Source of the DNA: an uncultured Eubacteriales bacterium
Lineage (GTDB): Bacteria > Bacillota > Clostridia > Lachnospirales > Lachnospiraceae
Assembly (NCBI GenBank): GCA_900549105.1
Contig: URND01000019.1
Span: forward strand, 1 to 33,821
DNA length: 33,821 nucleotides
Direction of reading: 5' to 3'
Part shown: in pieces, positions 13,571 through 21,769 of the stretch
How the letters are laid out: the number at the start of each line of letters is the position of its first letter
Numbering within the stretch: the first letter of the stretch is position 1
Translations under genes and position numbers: made by a program
Notes under the pieces: generated by a model
Database searches by the model: none
Told to the model about the DNA's origin: nothing
What the model saw: only the letters and a program-made list of their open reading frames with translations

Positions 13571-16141
13571 TCAGCAGGTTGCGCCGCCGACAACCGTCTT
13601 ATCCAGAATATGCTTTTTATCTATCTTGCTGTTGAGCAGCTTATCCTGCACATACTCAAATCCCAGTCTGGCGATGGTATCTGCAAAACGTTCCCCTGAG
13701 ATACCCTCATCGCGGAAGAAGAGAATTGCACGTTCTACCAAATCAATGACTTCTGCTTCGGAGGTAAAAATTTTATCCAGCGCACGGCCCTCGGCAACCT
13801 TCTTGCCCCAACGTCCGCCGATATATACTTTATAGCCAATCGCAGCTTCATTGACTGCGCCAAACGGGCATCTCCCGATACAACGGCCGCAGTGATTACA
13901 TTCATCCACAGGTATCTGAATCTTTCCATCCACCAGTTGGGCCACTTTTATCGGACAGTTATCCTGAACCTGACATACTTTGCAGCCCTTGCATTTTGCC
14001 AAATCAATTTCCGGCAATCTCTGCCCGATAATACCCAAATCATTCAGATTCGGTTTTACACAGTTATTCGGACAGCCGCCCACAGCGATTTTGAACTTGT
14101 GCGGCAGAGCCACGCCATGATAACCGATATAATAAAGCTCATGCAGTTTTTCAGAAAGTGCAAAGGTATCAATCAGGCCATACTGGCAGGTTGTTCCCTT
14201 GCAGGATACCACCGGCCGCACTTTGGAGCCGGTACCGCCGGTTTCCAGCCCTGCCTCCGCCAGAAAAGCAAACAGATTATCCAGATTATCATATGGCACT
14301 CCCTGAATTTCCAGGGTCAGCCGGGTTGTCATGGTTACTTCGCCGGAACCAAACTTTTCTGCCGCCTCGGCTACTTTTTTCTGTTCTTCGGAAGTCAATT
14401 TTCCATTCCGTGTAATGACGCGTACATTAAAAACATCATCATATCTTTTATCCTGAAGGCATCCCAATCCTTTGACACGTTTAATCTCCTCTGCCGAAAG
14501 CTTTTGTCCATTGCGCGGCGCCTTCACTTCATTGAAAAATGCACCGCCCTCCAGAACAACTGTGTTCGTATAGCCATAGGCTTTCAGCCGATTCTGCAGG
14601 AAATAACCTCTCTTGCCCTTTGCGCATACAAGCAGAAGCTTTGCATCCTTTTCCAGTCCGTCAATCGGACCATTAACCTCGGAAAGATTTATCCAGCGGG
14701 CATTTGGAATTGCCGGAGCCGGCTGAACATCCAGCACGGTATACCCTTCCGCATCCCCTGCATTATATTCGGCAGGCGTCATGGATGTAAGTAAACCGTC
14801 CATTTTATTCTCCAGAATATAACATGCCGTAACAAATGGATGAATTGCCGTGGAAAACGGCGGCGCATAGGCAAAATCAAGCGTATCAAAATCATCCAGC
14901 TTCATTCCCCGGGAAATGCCTACAACAGCAATATCCGTCATCTTATCGACAGCTCCTGCCCCCAGCACCTGAAGTCCCAACAGCTTTCTTGTTTCCGTTT
15001 CAGCAATCAATTTCACAACAAATGCGGAAGCCCCCGGGTAGTAATGGGCCTTATCATCCACGACACATATAACCGAAGCAGTCTTATACCCGGCCGCTTT
15101 CGCCTGAGCCTCCGTGAGCCCGGTACGGCCGCCGTTTAAGGTTGGAAGAAGCTGCACCACCCCGGTACCGAGGCATCCGCCGTAGCCATCGCCGATACCG
15201 TTCAGAGCCTTTGCCATGGTACGAGCCGCCAGATTCGCTGTGGAGCCCATCGCCGACCATTGGTTCTCCCCGGTCAAAGCATTTTTAACCATGGCACAGT
15301 CGCCCACCGCATAAATATCCGGCAGATTAGTCTTCATTTTAGCATCAACCAGAATCGTCCCTTTAAACATTTCAAGGCCCGAATCTGATAAAAATTCTGT
15401 GGCCGGACGCACACCAATCGCCAGAATGACAATATCCGCCGCCAGTGCGCCATTGTCTGTTATCACCTTTTCCGCTCTATCTGTCCCCTCAATGCCCTTC
15501 AACCCGGTGGACGTCAGCACACGCATGCCGGCCGCTTTGAGCTGCTTCTTTGCATAAGCGGCCATCTCTTCATCATAGGCATTGGGCATAATCTGGGCGG
15601 CCGCGTCAATAACCGTAACCTCCAGGCCCTGGGCCATCAGATTTTCCGCAACTTCCAGGCCGATAAAGCCGGCGCCGCAGACTACGGCCCTGCGGCATTT
15701 TTTCTCTTCAACATAAGCGCGGATTCCGACCGCATCATCCGGCGTCCGCACGCAGAATACTCCCGGGAGCTGCACACCGTCTACCGCAGGGACAAATGGA
15801 TTTGCACCCGTGGCAATAATCAATTTATCATAAGTTTCTGTCACCGTCTCTCCCGAATTCTTTTTCAGGCCAACGGTTTTGGCACTGCTGTCAATTGTTG
15901 TGGCTTCATAGCCTGTGAAAACCTCCGCCCCGGTCAGACCGGCATACTTTTCCGGCGTATTCACAATCAGATCTTCCCGTGTCGGAATATCCCCGCCAAT
16001 ATAATAGGGAAGTCCGCAGCCCGCATAGGAAATGTCCGGACTTTTCGTATAAACCCTCACAACCGCATCTCTGTCACAGCGTTTTAACTTCGCTGCCGCC
16101 TTTGTCCCTGCAGCCACACCTCCGATAATTACATATTTCAT
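13571..16141 (-). CDS. Fusion protein: CoA-disulfide/persulfide reductase-like flavoprotein + rhodanese + sulfite-reductase half + ferredoxin
   Basis: I chose ATG 16141 because AAAGGAGTG precedes it; ATG 16171 lacks a site. The 856-residue protein begins with a FAD Rossmann motif KYVIIGGVAAGTKAA and the single redox cysteine of CoA-disulfide reductase/Nox enzymes (Cys42 in SYAGCGLPYYIGG). A second nucleotide fold (AVVCGAGFIGLEVAENL) and the FAD motif DIYAVGDCA follow. A rhodanese domain (about 450-545) has active-loop Cys in VCAKGKRG. From about 567 a sulfite/nitrite reductase-like half carries the siroheme/[4Fe-4S] cysteines 647, 652, 690 and 694 (CKGTTC, GGCPNNC), then two ferredoxin clusters (717-763). 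It probably reduces sulfur species such as persulfide or sulfite with NAD(P)H. Substrate unproven. It lies downstream of hndD beyond a terminator, with no clear promoter of its own. Confidence 0.87.
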   Translation of the reverse strand: MKYVIIGGVAAGTKAAAKLKRCDRDAVVRVYTKSPDISYAGCGLPYYIGGDIPTREDLIVNTPEKYAGLTGAEVFTGYEATTIDSSAKTVGLKKNSGETVTETYDKLIIATGANPFVPAVDGVQLPGVFCVRTPDDAVGIRAYVEEKKCRRAVVCGAGFIGLEVAENLMAQGLEVTVIDAAAQIMPNAYDEEMAAYAKKQLKAAGMRVLTSTGLKGIEGTDRAEKVITDNGALAADIVILAIGVRPATEFLSDSGLEMFKGTILVDAKMKTNLPDIYAVGDCAMVKNALTGENQWSAMGSTANLAARTMAKALNGIGDGYGGCLGTGVVQLLPTLNGGRTGLTEAQAKAAGYKTASVICVVDDKAHYYPGASAFVVKLIAETETRKLLGLQVLGAGAVDKMTDIAVVGISRGMKLDDFDTLDFAYAPPFSTAIHPFVTACYILENKMDGLLTSMTPAEYNAGDAEGYTVLDVQPAPAIPNARWINLSEVNGPIDGLEKDAKLLLVCAKGKRGYFLQNRLKAYGYTNTVVLEGGAFFNEVKAPRNGQKLSAEEIKRVKGLGCLQDKRYDDVFNVRVITRNGKLTSEEQKKVAEAAEKFGSGEVTMTTRLTLEIQGVPYDNLDNLFAFLAEAGLETGGTGSKVRPVVSCKGTTCQYGLIDTFALSEKLHELYYIGYHGVALPHKFKIAVGGCPNNCVKPNLNDLGIIGQRLPEIDLAKCKGCKVCQVQDNCPIKVAQLVDGKIQIPVDECNHCGRCIGRCPFGAVNEAAIGYKVYIGGRWGKKVAEGRALDKIFTSEAEVIDLVERAILFFRDEGISGERFADTIARLGFEYVQDKLLNSKIDKKHILDKTVVGGATC

Positions 16142-16195
16142 AAAACCGTCACTCCTTTCACTGCCTTTCATCTTGCCCTCACATTTGCCTATTTG

Positions 16196-16226
16196 AAAAA
16201 CAGGAAGAGCGCTTTAACTCTTCCTG
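16196..16226 (-). terminator. Intrinsic terminator downstream of hndD
   Basis: On the minus strand CAGGAAGAG and CTCTTCCTG form a perfect 9-bp stem with an 8-base loop, followed by TTTTT. It follows the hndD stop by about 18 bases. Since I see no promoter between it and the fusion gene start, some read-through is likely. Confidence 0.82.
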
Positions 16227-16243
16227 CCTTCATATACTGGATA

Positions 16244-17992
16244 TTAATTTCCATTGACACTTCGTTTCACATAAGTTGTATGGAGCACTTCATGGGCCTT
16301 ATGACTTCCCGGTTCTCCAAAATACTCTTCATAAACCTTCTTAATGGAAGGATTTTCATGAGATTTACGAATCGTCTTCGCCGCATCATTATCGTACAAT
16401 ACTTTTGCGCGAATTCCCTGAACATCCACTGTGTTCCGGACAGCTCCGGACACCTGAGGCTGACCGCCGCCATTGACGCAGCCGCCCGGGCAGCCCATAA
16501 TTTCAATAAAGTGATAATCTGCTTCACCGGATTTTACCCTTTCAAGCAGTTTCCGGGCATTGCCAAGGCCGGAAGCCACAGCAACCTTCACATCCATACC
16601 GGCTACATTATATGTCGCTTCTTTAATTCCCTCGGTTCCACGGACATCGACAAATTCCGGATTTGGAAGGCTCTCTCCCGTCAGCGTTTCCACTGCGGTA
16701 CGAAGGGCAGCCTCCATAACGCCGCCGGTTGCGCCAAAGATAACGGCAGCGCCGGTGGATTCACCCAATGGATCGTCAAAACCTTCATCCTGGAGTTCAT
16801 TAAACCGAATTCCAAGACGTTTAATCATGCGGGCCAACTCGCGGGTTGTCAGCGCATAATCCACATCCGGCACACCAGCCGCACTCTGATCCGGCCGGCC
16901 GATTTCAAATTTCTTTGCCGTACACGGCATAATGCTGACACTGACAATCTTCTTCGGGTCAATGCCCATCTTTTCTGCATAATAAGTCTTTAACACAGCG
17001 CCGAACATCTGCTGCGGAGATTTACAGGAAGACAGATGCTCTGTCATATCTGGGAAATAATGTTCACAGTATTTAATCCATCCCGGTGAACAGGATGTAA
17101 TCATCGGAAGAACGCCGCCATTCTGCACCCGGTCGAGGAATTCATGGGCTTCCTCCATAATCGTCAGATCCGCACTGAAATCTGTATCAAAAACTTTATC
17201 AAAACCGATTCTGCGAAGCGCTGCAGCCATCTTGCCTTCCACATCTGTTCCCATCGGATAGCCGAATTCTTCGCCAAGGGCCGCACGAACAGAAGGCGCT
17301 GTCTGCACACAGACATATTTGTCCGGGTCCGCCACAGCCTCAAGAACCTCATCGATATAATCTTTCTCTCTCAGCGCCCCTGTCGGACAGACAGCAATAC
17401 ACTGGCCGCAGGATACGCAGCTTGTCTCGCCAAGACCCATGTCAAATGCAGAACCGATATAGGTTTTGAAACCGCGTTCATTAGCTCCAATGACACCAAT
17501 GCCCTGAACCTTCTCACAGACAGCCACACAGCGGCGGCAGAGAATACACTTGCTGTTATCACGAATCATATGCGCGGCGGAAGTATCGATTTCACTCTCA
17601 AGCATCTCACCGTCATATTTATGTTCATCCGTTACACCTAAATCCCGGCAAAGCTGCTGTAACTCGCAGTTTCCGCTGCGGACACAGGAAAGACATTCCT
17701 TCCGATGGTTGGAAAGAAGCAGCTGCAGTGTCTTTTTACGGGATTCAATAACCTTTGGTGTGTTGGTCCATACTTCCATACCCTCGTTAATCGGATATAC
17801 ACAGGCTGTCACCAGTGTTCTTGCGCCTTTGACGTCCACAACACACATACGGCAGGCGCCGATTTCATTAATCTCTTTTAAATAACATAAAGTTGGAATT
17901 TCAATATGCGCCAGTCTGGCCGCTTCAAGAATTGTGGAGCCAGCCGGAGCGGTTACATCCATACCATTGATTTTAATTGTAATATCGCCCAT
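16244..17992 (-). CDS. hndD: Catalytic subunit of NAD(P)-linked, probably electron-bifurcating [FeFe] hydrogenase
   Basis: The 582-residue protein has the full modular hydrogenase layout: an N-terminal [2Fe-2S] domain (Cys36, 47, 50, 64), a His-Cys3 cluster (HRKECLSCVRSGNC), two [4Fe-4S] clusters (CILCRRCVAVC, CVSCGQCIAVC), the H-cluster domain and the C-terminal small-subunit-like tail (YFGEPGSHKAHEVLHTTY). H-cluster loops are ITSCSPGW (Cys301), IMPCTAKKFE (Cys357) and GCPGGCVNGGGQP (Cys501/505). Note serine at 302. With hndABC it would make hydrogen from NADH plus reduced ferredoxin, or the reverse, in the cytoplasm. I prefer ATG 17992, because GGAGG lies 8 bases upstream; an alternative ATG at 18007 overlaps the hndC stop (TAATG). 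Confidence 0.94.
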   Translation of the reverse strand: MGDITIKINGMDVTAPAGSTILEAARLAHIEIPTLCYLKEINEIGACRMCVVDVKGARTLVTACVYPINEGMEVWTNTPKVIESRKKTLQLLLSNHRKECLSCVRSGNCELQQLCRDLGVTDEHKYDGEMLESEIDTSAAHMIRDNSKCILCRRCVAVCEKVQGIGVIGANERGFKTYIGSAFDMGLGETSCVSCGQCIAVCPTGALREKDYIDEVLEAVADPDKYVCVQTAPSVRAALGEEFGYPMGTDVEGKMAAALRRIGFDKVFDTDFSADLTIMEEAHEFLDRVQNGGVLPMITSCSPGWIKYCEHYFPDMTEHLSSCKSPQQMFGAVLKTYYAEKMGIDPKKIVSVSIMPCTAKKFEIGRPDQSAAGVPDVDYALTTRELARMIKRLGIRFNELQDEGFDDPLGESTGAAVIFGATGGVMEAALRTAVETLTGESLPNPEFVDVRGTEGIKEATYNVAGMDVKVAVASGLGNARKLLERVKSGEADYHFIEIMGCPGGCVNGGGQPQVSGAVRNTVDVQGIRAKVLYDNDAAKTIRKSHENPSIKKVYEEYFGEPGSHKAHEVLHTTYVKRSVNGN

Positions 17993-18006
17993 CTTTCTGC
18001 CCTCCA

Positions 18007-19797
18007 TTACTCTTTATAAATTGCGCCAAAGCGGCATTTTTCCATACATGCACCGCACTTGATACACTTATCCAGATGAATCACATGCGGTTCCTTAACC
18101 TTTCCTTCAATCGCACCTGCCGGACAGGTTCTCGCACAAAGCGTACATCCACGGCACTTATCCGCATCAATATGATAAGACAGAAGCGCTTTACAAACCC
18201 CTGCCGGACAATGTTTGTCCACAACATGGGCCACATACTCATCTCTGAAGTAGCGCAGAGTAGATAATACCGGATTCGGCGCTGTCTGGCCAAGACCGCA
18301 GAGGGCATTATCTTTAATGTAGTAAGCCAGTTCTTCCAAGCGGTCCAAATCTTCCAGAGTACCCTGACCCTTTGTAATCTTATCAAGGATTTCATACATA
18401 CGTTTCGTACCCACACGGCACGGCGTACATTTACCGCAGGATTCATCTACCGTAAATTCAAGGAAGAATTTGGCGATATCTACCATACAGTTATCCTCAT
18501 CCATAACGATCAGACCGCCGGAACCCATCATGGAACCAATCTCAATCAGATTGTCATAGTCGATTGGAATATCAAAATGCTCTGCCGGGATACATCCGCC
18601 GGACGGACCGCCGGTCTGAGCTGCCTTAAACTTCTTGCCGTTTGGAATACCGCCGCCGATTTCTTCGACAACCGTACGCAGCGTTGTTCCCATAGGGATT
18701 TCCACAAGGCCTGTATTATTAATCTTACCGCCGAGGGCAAATACCTTTGTTCCTTTGGATTTCTCTGTACCCATGGAAGCAAACCATTCAGCTCCATTTA
18801 AGATGATCCGAGGAATATTGGCATAAGTTTCCACGTTATTTAAGATTGTCGGGCTTGCAAACAAACCTTTAACAGCCGGGAACGGCGGTCTCGGCCTCGG
18901 CTCTCCCCGATTGCCTTCGATGGAAACCATAAGCGCTGTCTCTTCACCGCATACAAAAGCGCCTGCGCCAAGACGCAAGTCAATATCAAAATTAAAGCCT
19001 GTGCCAAAAATATCTTTGCCGAGCAGGCCGTATTCTCTGGCCTGATTAATAGCAATTTCCAAACGTTTTACTGCGATTGGATATTCAGCCCGGACATAAA
19101 TATAACCCTGGTCTGCTCCAATGGCATAACCGGCAATCGCCATGGCTTCCAGAACAACGTGAGGGTCTCCTTCCAAAACGGAACGGTCCATAAATGCTCC
19201 CGGGTCGCCTTCATCGGCATTACAACAGACATATTTCTGAACCTCTCCCCGATTGGAAGAAGCAAATTTCCATTTTAAGCCTGTCGGGAATCCGGCGCCG
19301 CCGCGGCCTCTGAGTCCGCTGTCCAGAATAATCTGGATAACTTCATCCGGAGTCATTTCGGTAAGTACCCGTCCGAGGGCTTCATAACCGCCGGTTCCGA
19401 TATATTCATCAATACTTTCCGGGTTAATGACACCGCAGTTGCGCAGCGCAATACGATGCTGTTTCTTATAAAAATCTGTTTCGGCCAGGGATTTCACGCC
19501 TTCATCCGTCAATGTCTCATCATAGACAAGCCGTTTTACGACACGGCCCTTGAGCAAATGCTCTTCCACAATTTCAGGAATATCTTCTTCTTTAACCATG
19601 GAATAGAAAACTGCTTCCGGGTATACGACCATAATCGGGCCAAGGGCACACAGGCCATGACATCCGGTCTGCACAACGGATACTTCCTTACTCAATCCCT
19701 GCTTTTCAAGTTCATGTTTTAATCTCTCTAAAATTCTCTGGCTGCCGGAGGACGTACATCCTGTGCCACCGCATACCAGAACATGCGCACGATACAT
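18007..19797 (-). CDS. hndC: NADH-binding, FMN-containing NuoF-like hydrogenase subunit
   Basis: The protein is 596 residues. It starts with a thioredoxin-like [2Fe-2S] domain (CGGTGC near residue 9, TGCHGLC near 45). The NuoF core has the FMN/NADH motifs GLRGRGGAGFPTGLKW and NADEGDPGAFMDR, then CGEETALMVSIEGNRGEPR. The NuoF [4Fe-4S] motif is ESCGKCTPCRVGTKR, and a C-terminal ferredoxin has CRGCTLCARTCPAG and CIKCGACMEKCRFG. This is the electron-splitting subunit (HydB/HndC) of trimeric or tetrameric bifurcating hydrogenases, taking electrons between NADH, ferredoxin and the HndD subunit. A strong AGGAGGT precedes the ATG. Confidence 0.95.
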   Translation of the reverse strand: MYRAHVLVCGGTGCTSSGSQRILERLKHELEKQGLSKEVSVVQTGCHGLCALGPIMVVYPEAVFYSMVKEEDIPEIVEEHLLKGRVVKRLVYDETLTDEGVKSLAETDFYKKQHRIALRNCGVINPESIDEYIGTGGYEALGRVLTEMTPDEVIQIILDSGLRGRGGAGFPTGLKWKFASSNRGEVQKYVCCNADEGDPGAFMDRSVLEGDPHVVLEAMAIAGYAIGADQGYIYVRAEYPIAVKRLEIAINQAREYGLLGKDIFGTGFNFDIDLRLGAGAFVCGEETALMVSIEGNRGEPRPRPPFPAVKGLFASPTILNNVETYANIPRIILNGAEWFASMGTEKSKGTKVFALGGKINNTGLVEIPMGTTLRTVVEEIGGGIPNGKKFKAAQTGGPSGGCIPAEHFDIPIDYDNLIEIGSMMGSGGLIVMDEDNCMVDIAKFFLEFTVDESCGKCTPCRVGTKRMYEILDKITKGQGTLEDLDRLEELAYYIKDNALCGLGQTAPNPVLSTLRYFRDEYVAHVVDKHCPAGVCKALLSYHIDADKCRGCTLCARTCPAGAIEGKVKEPHVIHLDKCIKCGACMEKCRFGAIYKE

Positions 19798-19814
19798 AGA
19801 ACGCTACCTCCTGA

Positions 19815-20186
19815 CTATAATGTTGTTTCGTTTAATGTATATTTTCCTAATACATGGCCGCGAACCAGATGCTGTTCCAGCATCTCCATGGCTTTATCAA
19901 CGTTCATTTTCACATAAGTTACTTTTTCTTTGCCCGGTTCAAGAACCTCGACAATCGGCTCATACTGGCAAAGTCCGATACAGCCGGTCTGAGTGACAAC
20001 AACATTGCTCATTCCCCGTTTCTGAACCTCATCTGACAATATATTGAGCACCGGTCTTGCCCCGCTGGCAATACCGCAGGTTGCCATGCCGACAATAACA
20101 CGAATCTGTCCGGCATCCTCTGAACGCATGCCGACTTTTCCCTGCATCCTCTCACGAATAGCTTTTAATTCTTCAAGCGATTTCAT
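19815..20186 (-). CDS. hndB: Small [2Fe-2S] thioredoxin-like hydrogenase subunit
   Basis: This 123-residue protein matches HndB: an N-terminal helix (SLEELKAIRERMQ), then a thioredoxin-like ferredoxin fold with Cys in GMATCGIASGA and TQTGCIGLCQYEP. The spacing of the second cysteine pair (GCIGLC) matches the same domain at the start of HndC, suggesting a common origin. It is probably an electron-carrying or structural subunit of the NAD(P)-linked hydrogenase. AGGAGGTAAC precedes the start at a slightly long distance. Confidence 0.9.
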   Translation of the reverse strand: MKSLEELKAIRERMQGKVGMRSEDAGQIRVIVGMATCGIASGARPVLNILSDEVQKRGMSNVVVTQTGCIGLCQYEPIVEVLEPGKEKVTYVKMNVDKAMEMLEQHLVRGHVLGKYTLNETTL

Positions 20187-20205
20187 AGCAATAGTTACCT
20201 CCTAT

Positions 20206-20763
20206 TCAAATGATGGCTCCGCCATCCACATCCATTTTATTCTCCGTTAAATATTCCTTTATGTACTCGGCCACCTCCGGAGTATCCAGGGGAATCCCAC
20301 CGAGAATCTCTTTCATCTGCCGCGTATCCAGCACAAACTCCCGGTCGTCATAACGATAGGTATAGCAGAAATCCGCCTCCGGATGGAAATGAATCAGCGT
20401 ATATATCGTTCCGCTGATATCTCCAAGAGGCATCCTGTCTATATGATTCAGCCGAAACTCCGCCTGAACCACCGTTCCCTCTCCGACCTTTGAGTCAATA
20501 CGAAAATCCCCGTCGGCGCTGAGAGCCGCCATCTTAAAAAAGGGTACTCCAAGTCCGACTTTCCGCGTTGTACGCGTCGTATAAAAAGGATCCTCCACCT
20601 GGGTGAGCTGCTCTTTTGTCATACCGCAGCCGTCATCCTTAATGATAACCGTCAACCGGTCTGCCCGGGTATCCACCAAAACACTGATTTCTACCAGCGA
20701 AGCTCCGGCCCGGGTAGAATTCTCCGCCACATCAAGAATATTTAAGGAAATCTCCGTCATCAT
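20206..20763 (-). CDS. GHKL-type ATP-binding protein embedded in the hydrogenase operon
   Basis: The 185-residue protein begins directly with a histidine-kinase-like ATPase fold: N-box NILDVAENSTRAG (Asn15), G1 box DDGCGM, the phosphate-loop segment FYTTRTTRKVGLGVPFFK and a final G-rich VGEGTVVQAEF. There is no dimerisation/His-phosphotransfer helix pair and no sensor or membrane segment, so it is not a standalone two-component kinase. The last 60 residues are unassigned. The protein starts 3 bases after hndA ends and has little Shine-Dalgarno sequence, so translation is probably coupled. A protein kinase or allosteric regulator of the hydrogenase are both possible. Similar genes between hndA and hndB are common in clostridia as I recall, but I know no assigned role. 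Confidence 0.8.
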   Translation of the reverse strand: MMTEISLNILDVAENSTRAGASLVEISVLVDTRADRLTVIIKDDGCGMTKEQLTQVEDPFYTTRTTRKVGLGVPFFKMAALSADGDFRIDSKVGEGTVVQAEFRLNHIDRMPLGDISGTIYTLIHFHPEADFCYTYRYDDREFVLDTRQMKEILGGIPLDTPEVAEYIKEYLTENKMDVDGGAII

Positions 20764-20766
20764 AAT

Positions 20767-21261
20767 TTAATCATATTTTGCCAGGATGGCTTCGACATCA
20801 TCCACGGACAGGCGTCCATAGACTTCATCGTTAATCATCATGACCGGCGCCAGTCCACAGGCGCCGACACAACGGCAGGCATCCAGCGAAAACTTTCCGT
20901 CCGGCGTACACTCGCCGCCAGCAATTCCGAGTAAATCCATAAGCTTATTATAAATATCCCCGGAACCTTTAACATAGCAGGCGGTTCCGAGACAGACGGA
21001 AATCTGATAACGTCCCTTTGGATTTAACGCAAACTGTGAATAAAAGGTTGCCACTCCATAAATCTTTTCCAGAGGCACATGGAGTTCATCGGAAATCATA
21101 GTCTGGACCTCTATCGGCAAATATCCGTAGATTTCCTGCGCTTTCTGCATAATCGGCATCAGGGAGCCCTTTTCATCCCGAAGCTCATGAATAGCCGAAA
21201 GCAATGCCTCTTTTTGCTCCGCTGTTCCGTTAAACGGAACACTCTGTTTCTTACTTCCCAA
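20767..21261 (-). CDS. hndA: NuoE-like [2Fe-2S] subunit of the NAD(P)-linked hydrogenase
   Basis: The subunit carries the NuoE pattern: an N-terminal helical bundle (LPIEVQTMISDELHVPLEKI), GVATFYSQF, and a thioredoxin-like [2Fe-2S] site with cysteines in CLGTACYVKG and ACRCVGACGLAP. It passes electrons within the NADH-oxidising part of the hydrogenase. No ATG is available; TTG at 21261 lies at the right distance from AAGGGGTGA, while GTG 21270 is inside that ribosome-binding site. I therefore choose TTG, giving 164 residues. It is the first gene of the operon, transcribed from the promoter at 21295-21323. Confidence 0.93.
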   Translation of the reverse strand: MGSKKQSVPFNGTAEQKEALLSAIHELRDEKGSLMPIMQKAQEIYGYLPIEVQTMISDELHVPLEKIYGVATFYSQFALNPKGRYQISVCLGTACYVKGSGDIYNKLMDLLGIAGGECTPDGKFSLDACRCVGACGLAPVMMINDEVYGRLSVDDVEAILAKYD

Positions 21262-21294
21262 AATAATCACCCCTTATTTAAAATCCGGTACTTC

Positions 21295-21323
21295 ATTATA
21301 CCACTATTTTTGCGAAATTTCTA
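21295..21323 (-). promoter_or_regulatory. Promoter of the hnd hydrogenase operon
   Basis: On the minus strand TATAAT (21295-21300) is preceded by TGG, an extended -10. The -35 (21318-21323, TAGAAA) is weak at 17-base spacing, which is typical of extended -10 promoters and of a promoter needing or tolerating regulation. Confidence 0.6.
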
Positions 21324-21362
21324 GATTTACGCGCGAAAACAATATACAATTTTTTCAATTTT

Positions 21363-21390
21363 ATGATATAATTATAACAATTGGTACAAT
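21363..21390 (+). promoter_or_regulatory. Promoter region of the divergent regulatory operon, with possible Rex-type site
   Basis: Two plus-strand -10 candidates occur, TATAAT at 21367-21372 and TACAAT (preceded by TGG) at 21385-21390; neither has a clear -35. An 18-mer at 21363-21380 matches the Rex operator consensus at 10 of 14 positions (second half ATAACAA). It overlaps the first -10. The promoter call is fair; the operator call is weak. Confidence 0.4.
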
Positions 21391-21412
21391 CCCTAAAATC
21401 AGGAGGAGCAAT

Positions 21413-21769
21413 ATGACAGTTCAAACCATAAAAGAATTATTAAACGCCCGTGTATTGGGCGGAGACGACATGCTTGACCGTGAAGTTTTCACTGCCTGCG
21501 GCTCAGATATGATGAGCGACGTCCTCGCCCATGTTGATGACCAGGCGGTCCTTATTACCGGTCTCTGCAACCCTCAGGTGCTGCGCACCGCGGAAATGAT
21601 GGATATTGTATGTGTCATCATGGTCCGGAACAAAAAGCCGGACGACGCCATGATTCAGATGGCCGCTGAGCGGAATATTTGTCTGCTCGCCACATCGCTG
21701 CCAATGTTTTCAGCCTGCGGACTTCTCTATGAAGCCGGGCTCCGGGGAGGTGGACAGCATGGAAAATAG
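21413..21769 (+). CDS. DRTGG-like domain protein (first of two paralogues)
   Basis: The 118-residue soluble protein resembles stand-alone DRTGG domains: N-terminal MTVQTIKELLNARVLGGDD, a central strand-helix pattern (DDQAVLITGLCNPQVLRTAE, then VCVIMVRNKKPDD), and the closing LLATSLPMFSACGLLYEAG. The domain is otherwise found beside CBS pairs and in phosphotransacetylase-like proteins, and its function is not settled; a ligand- or nucleotide-binding role is often suggested. A strong AGGAGGAG precedes the ATG. It is the first gene of the operon divergent from hnd, and overlaps the ATPase gene. A second, diverged copy lies at 23648. Confidence 0.78.
   Translation: MTVQTIKELLNARVLGGDDMLDREVFTACGSDMMSDVLAHVDDQAVLITGLCNPQVLRTAEMMDIVCVIMVRNKKPDDAMIQMAAERNICLLATSLPMFSACGLLYEAGLRGGGQHGK

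Noticed and set aside
13892..14794. A 300-codon plus-strand frame opposite the fusion flavoprotein
   Set aside because: It is antisense to well-conserved siroheme and ferredoxin motifs and shows no recognisable domain.
16142..16195. A separate promoter for the fusion flavoprotein gene
   Set aside because: I found no credible -10/-35 pair in the short gap after the hndD terminator.
16193..16993. A 266-codon plus-strand frame opposite hndD
   Set aside because: It is antisense to the H-cluster region; the composition mirrors the codon bias of the real gene.
20206..20763. Call as a two-component sensor histidine kinase
   Set aside because: Only the ATPase domain is present; there is no His phosphoacceptor domain, sensor domain or response regulator nearby.
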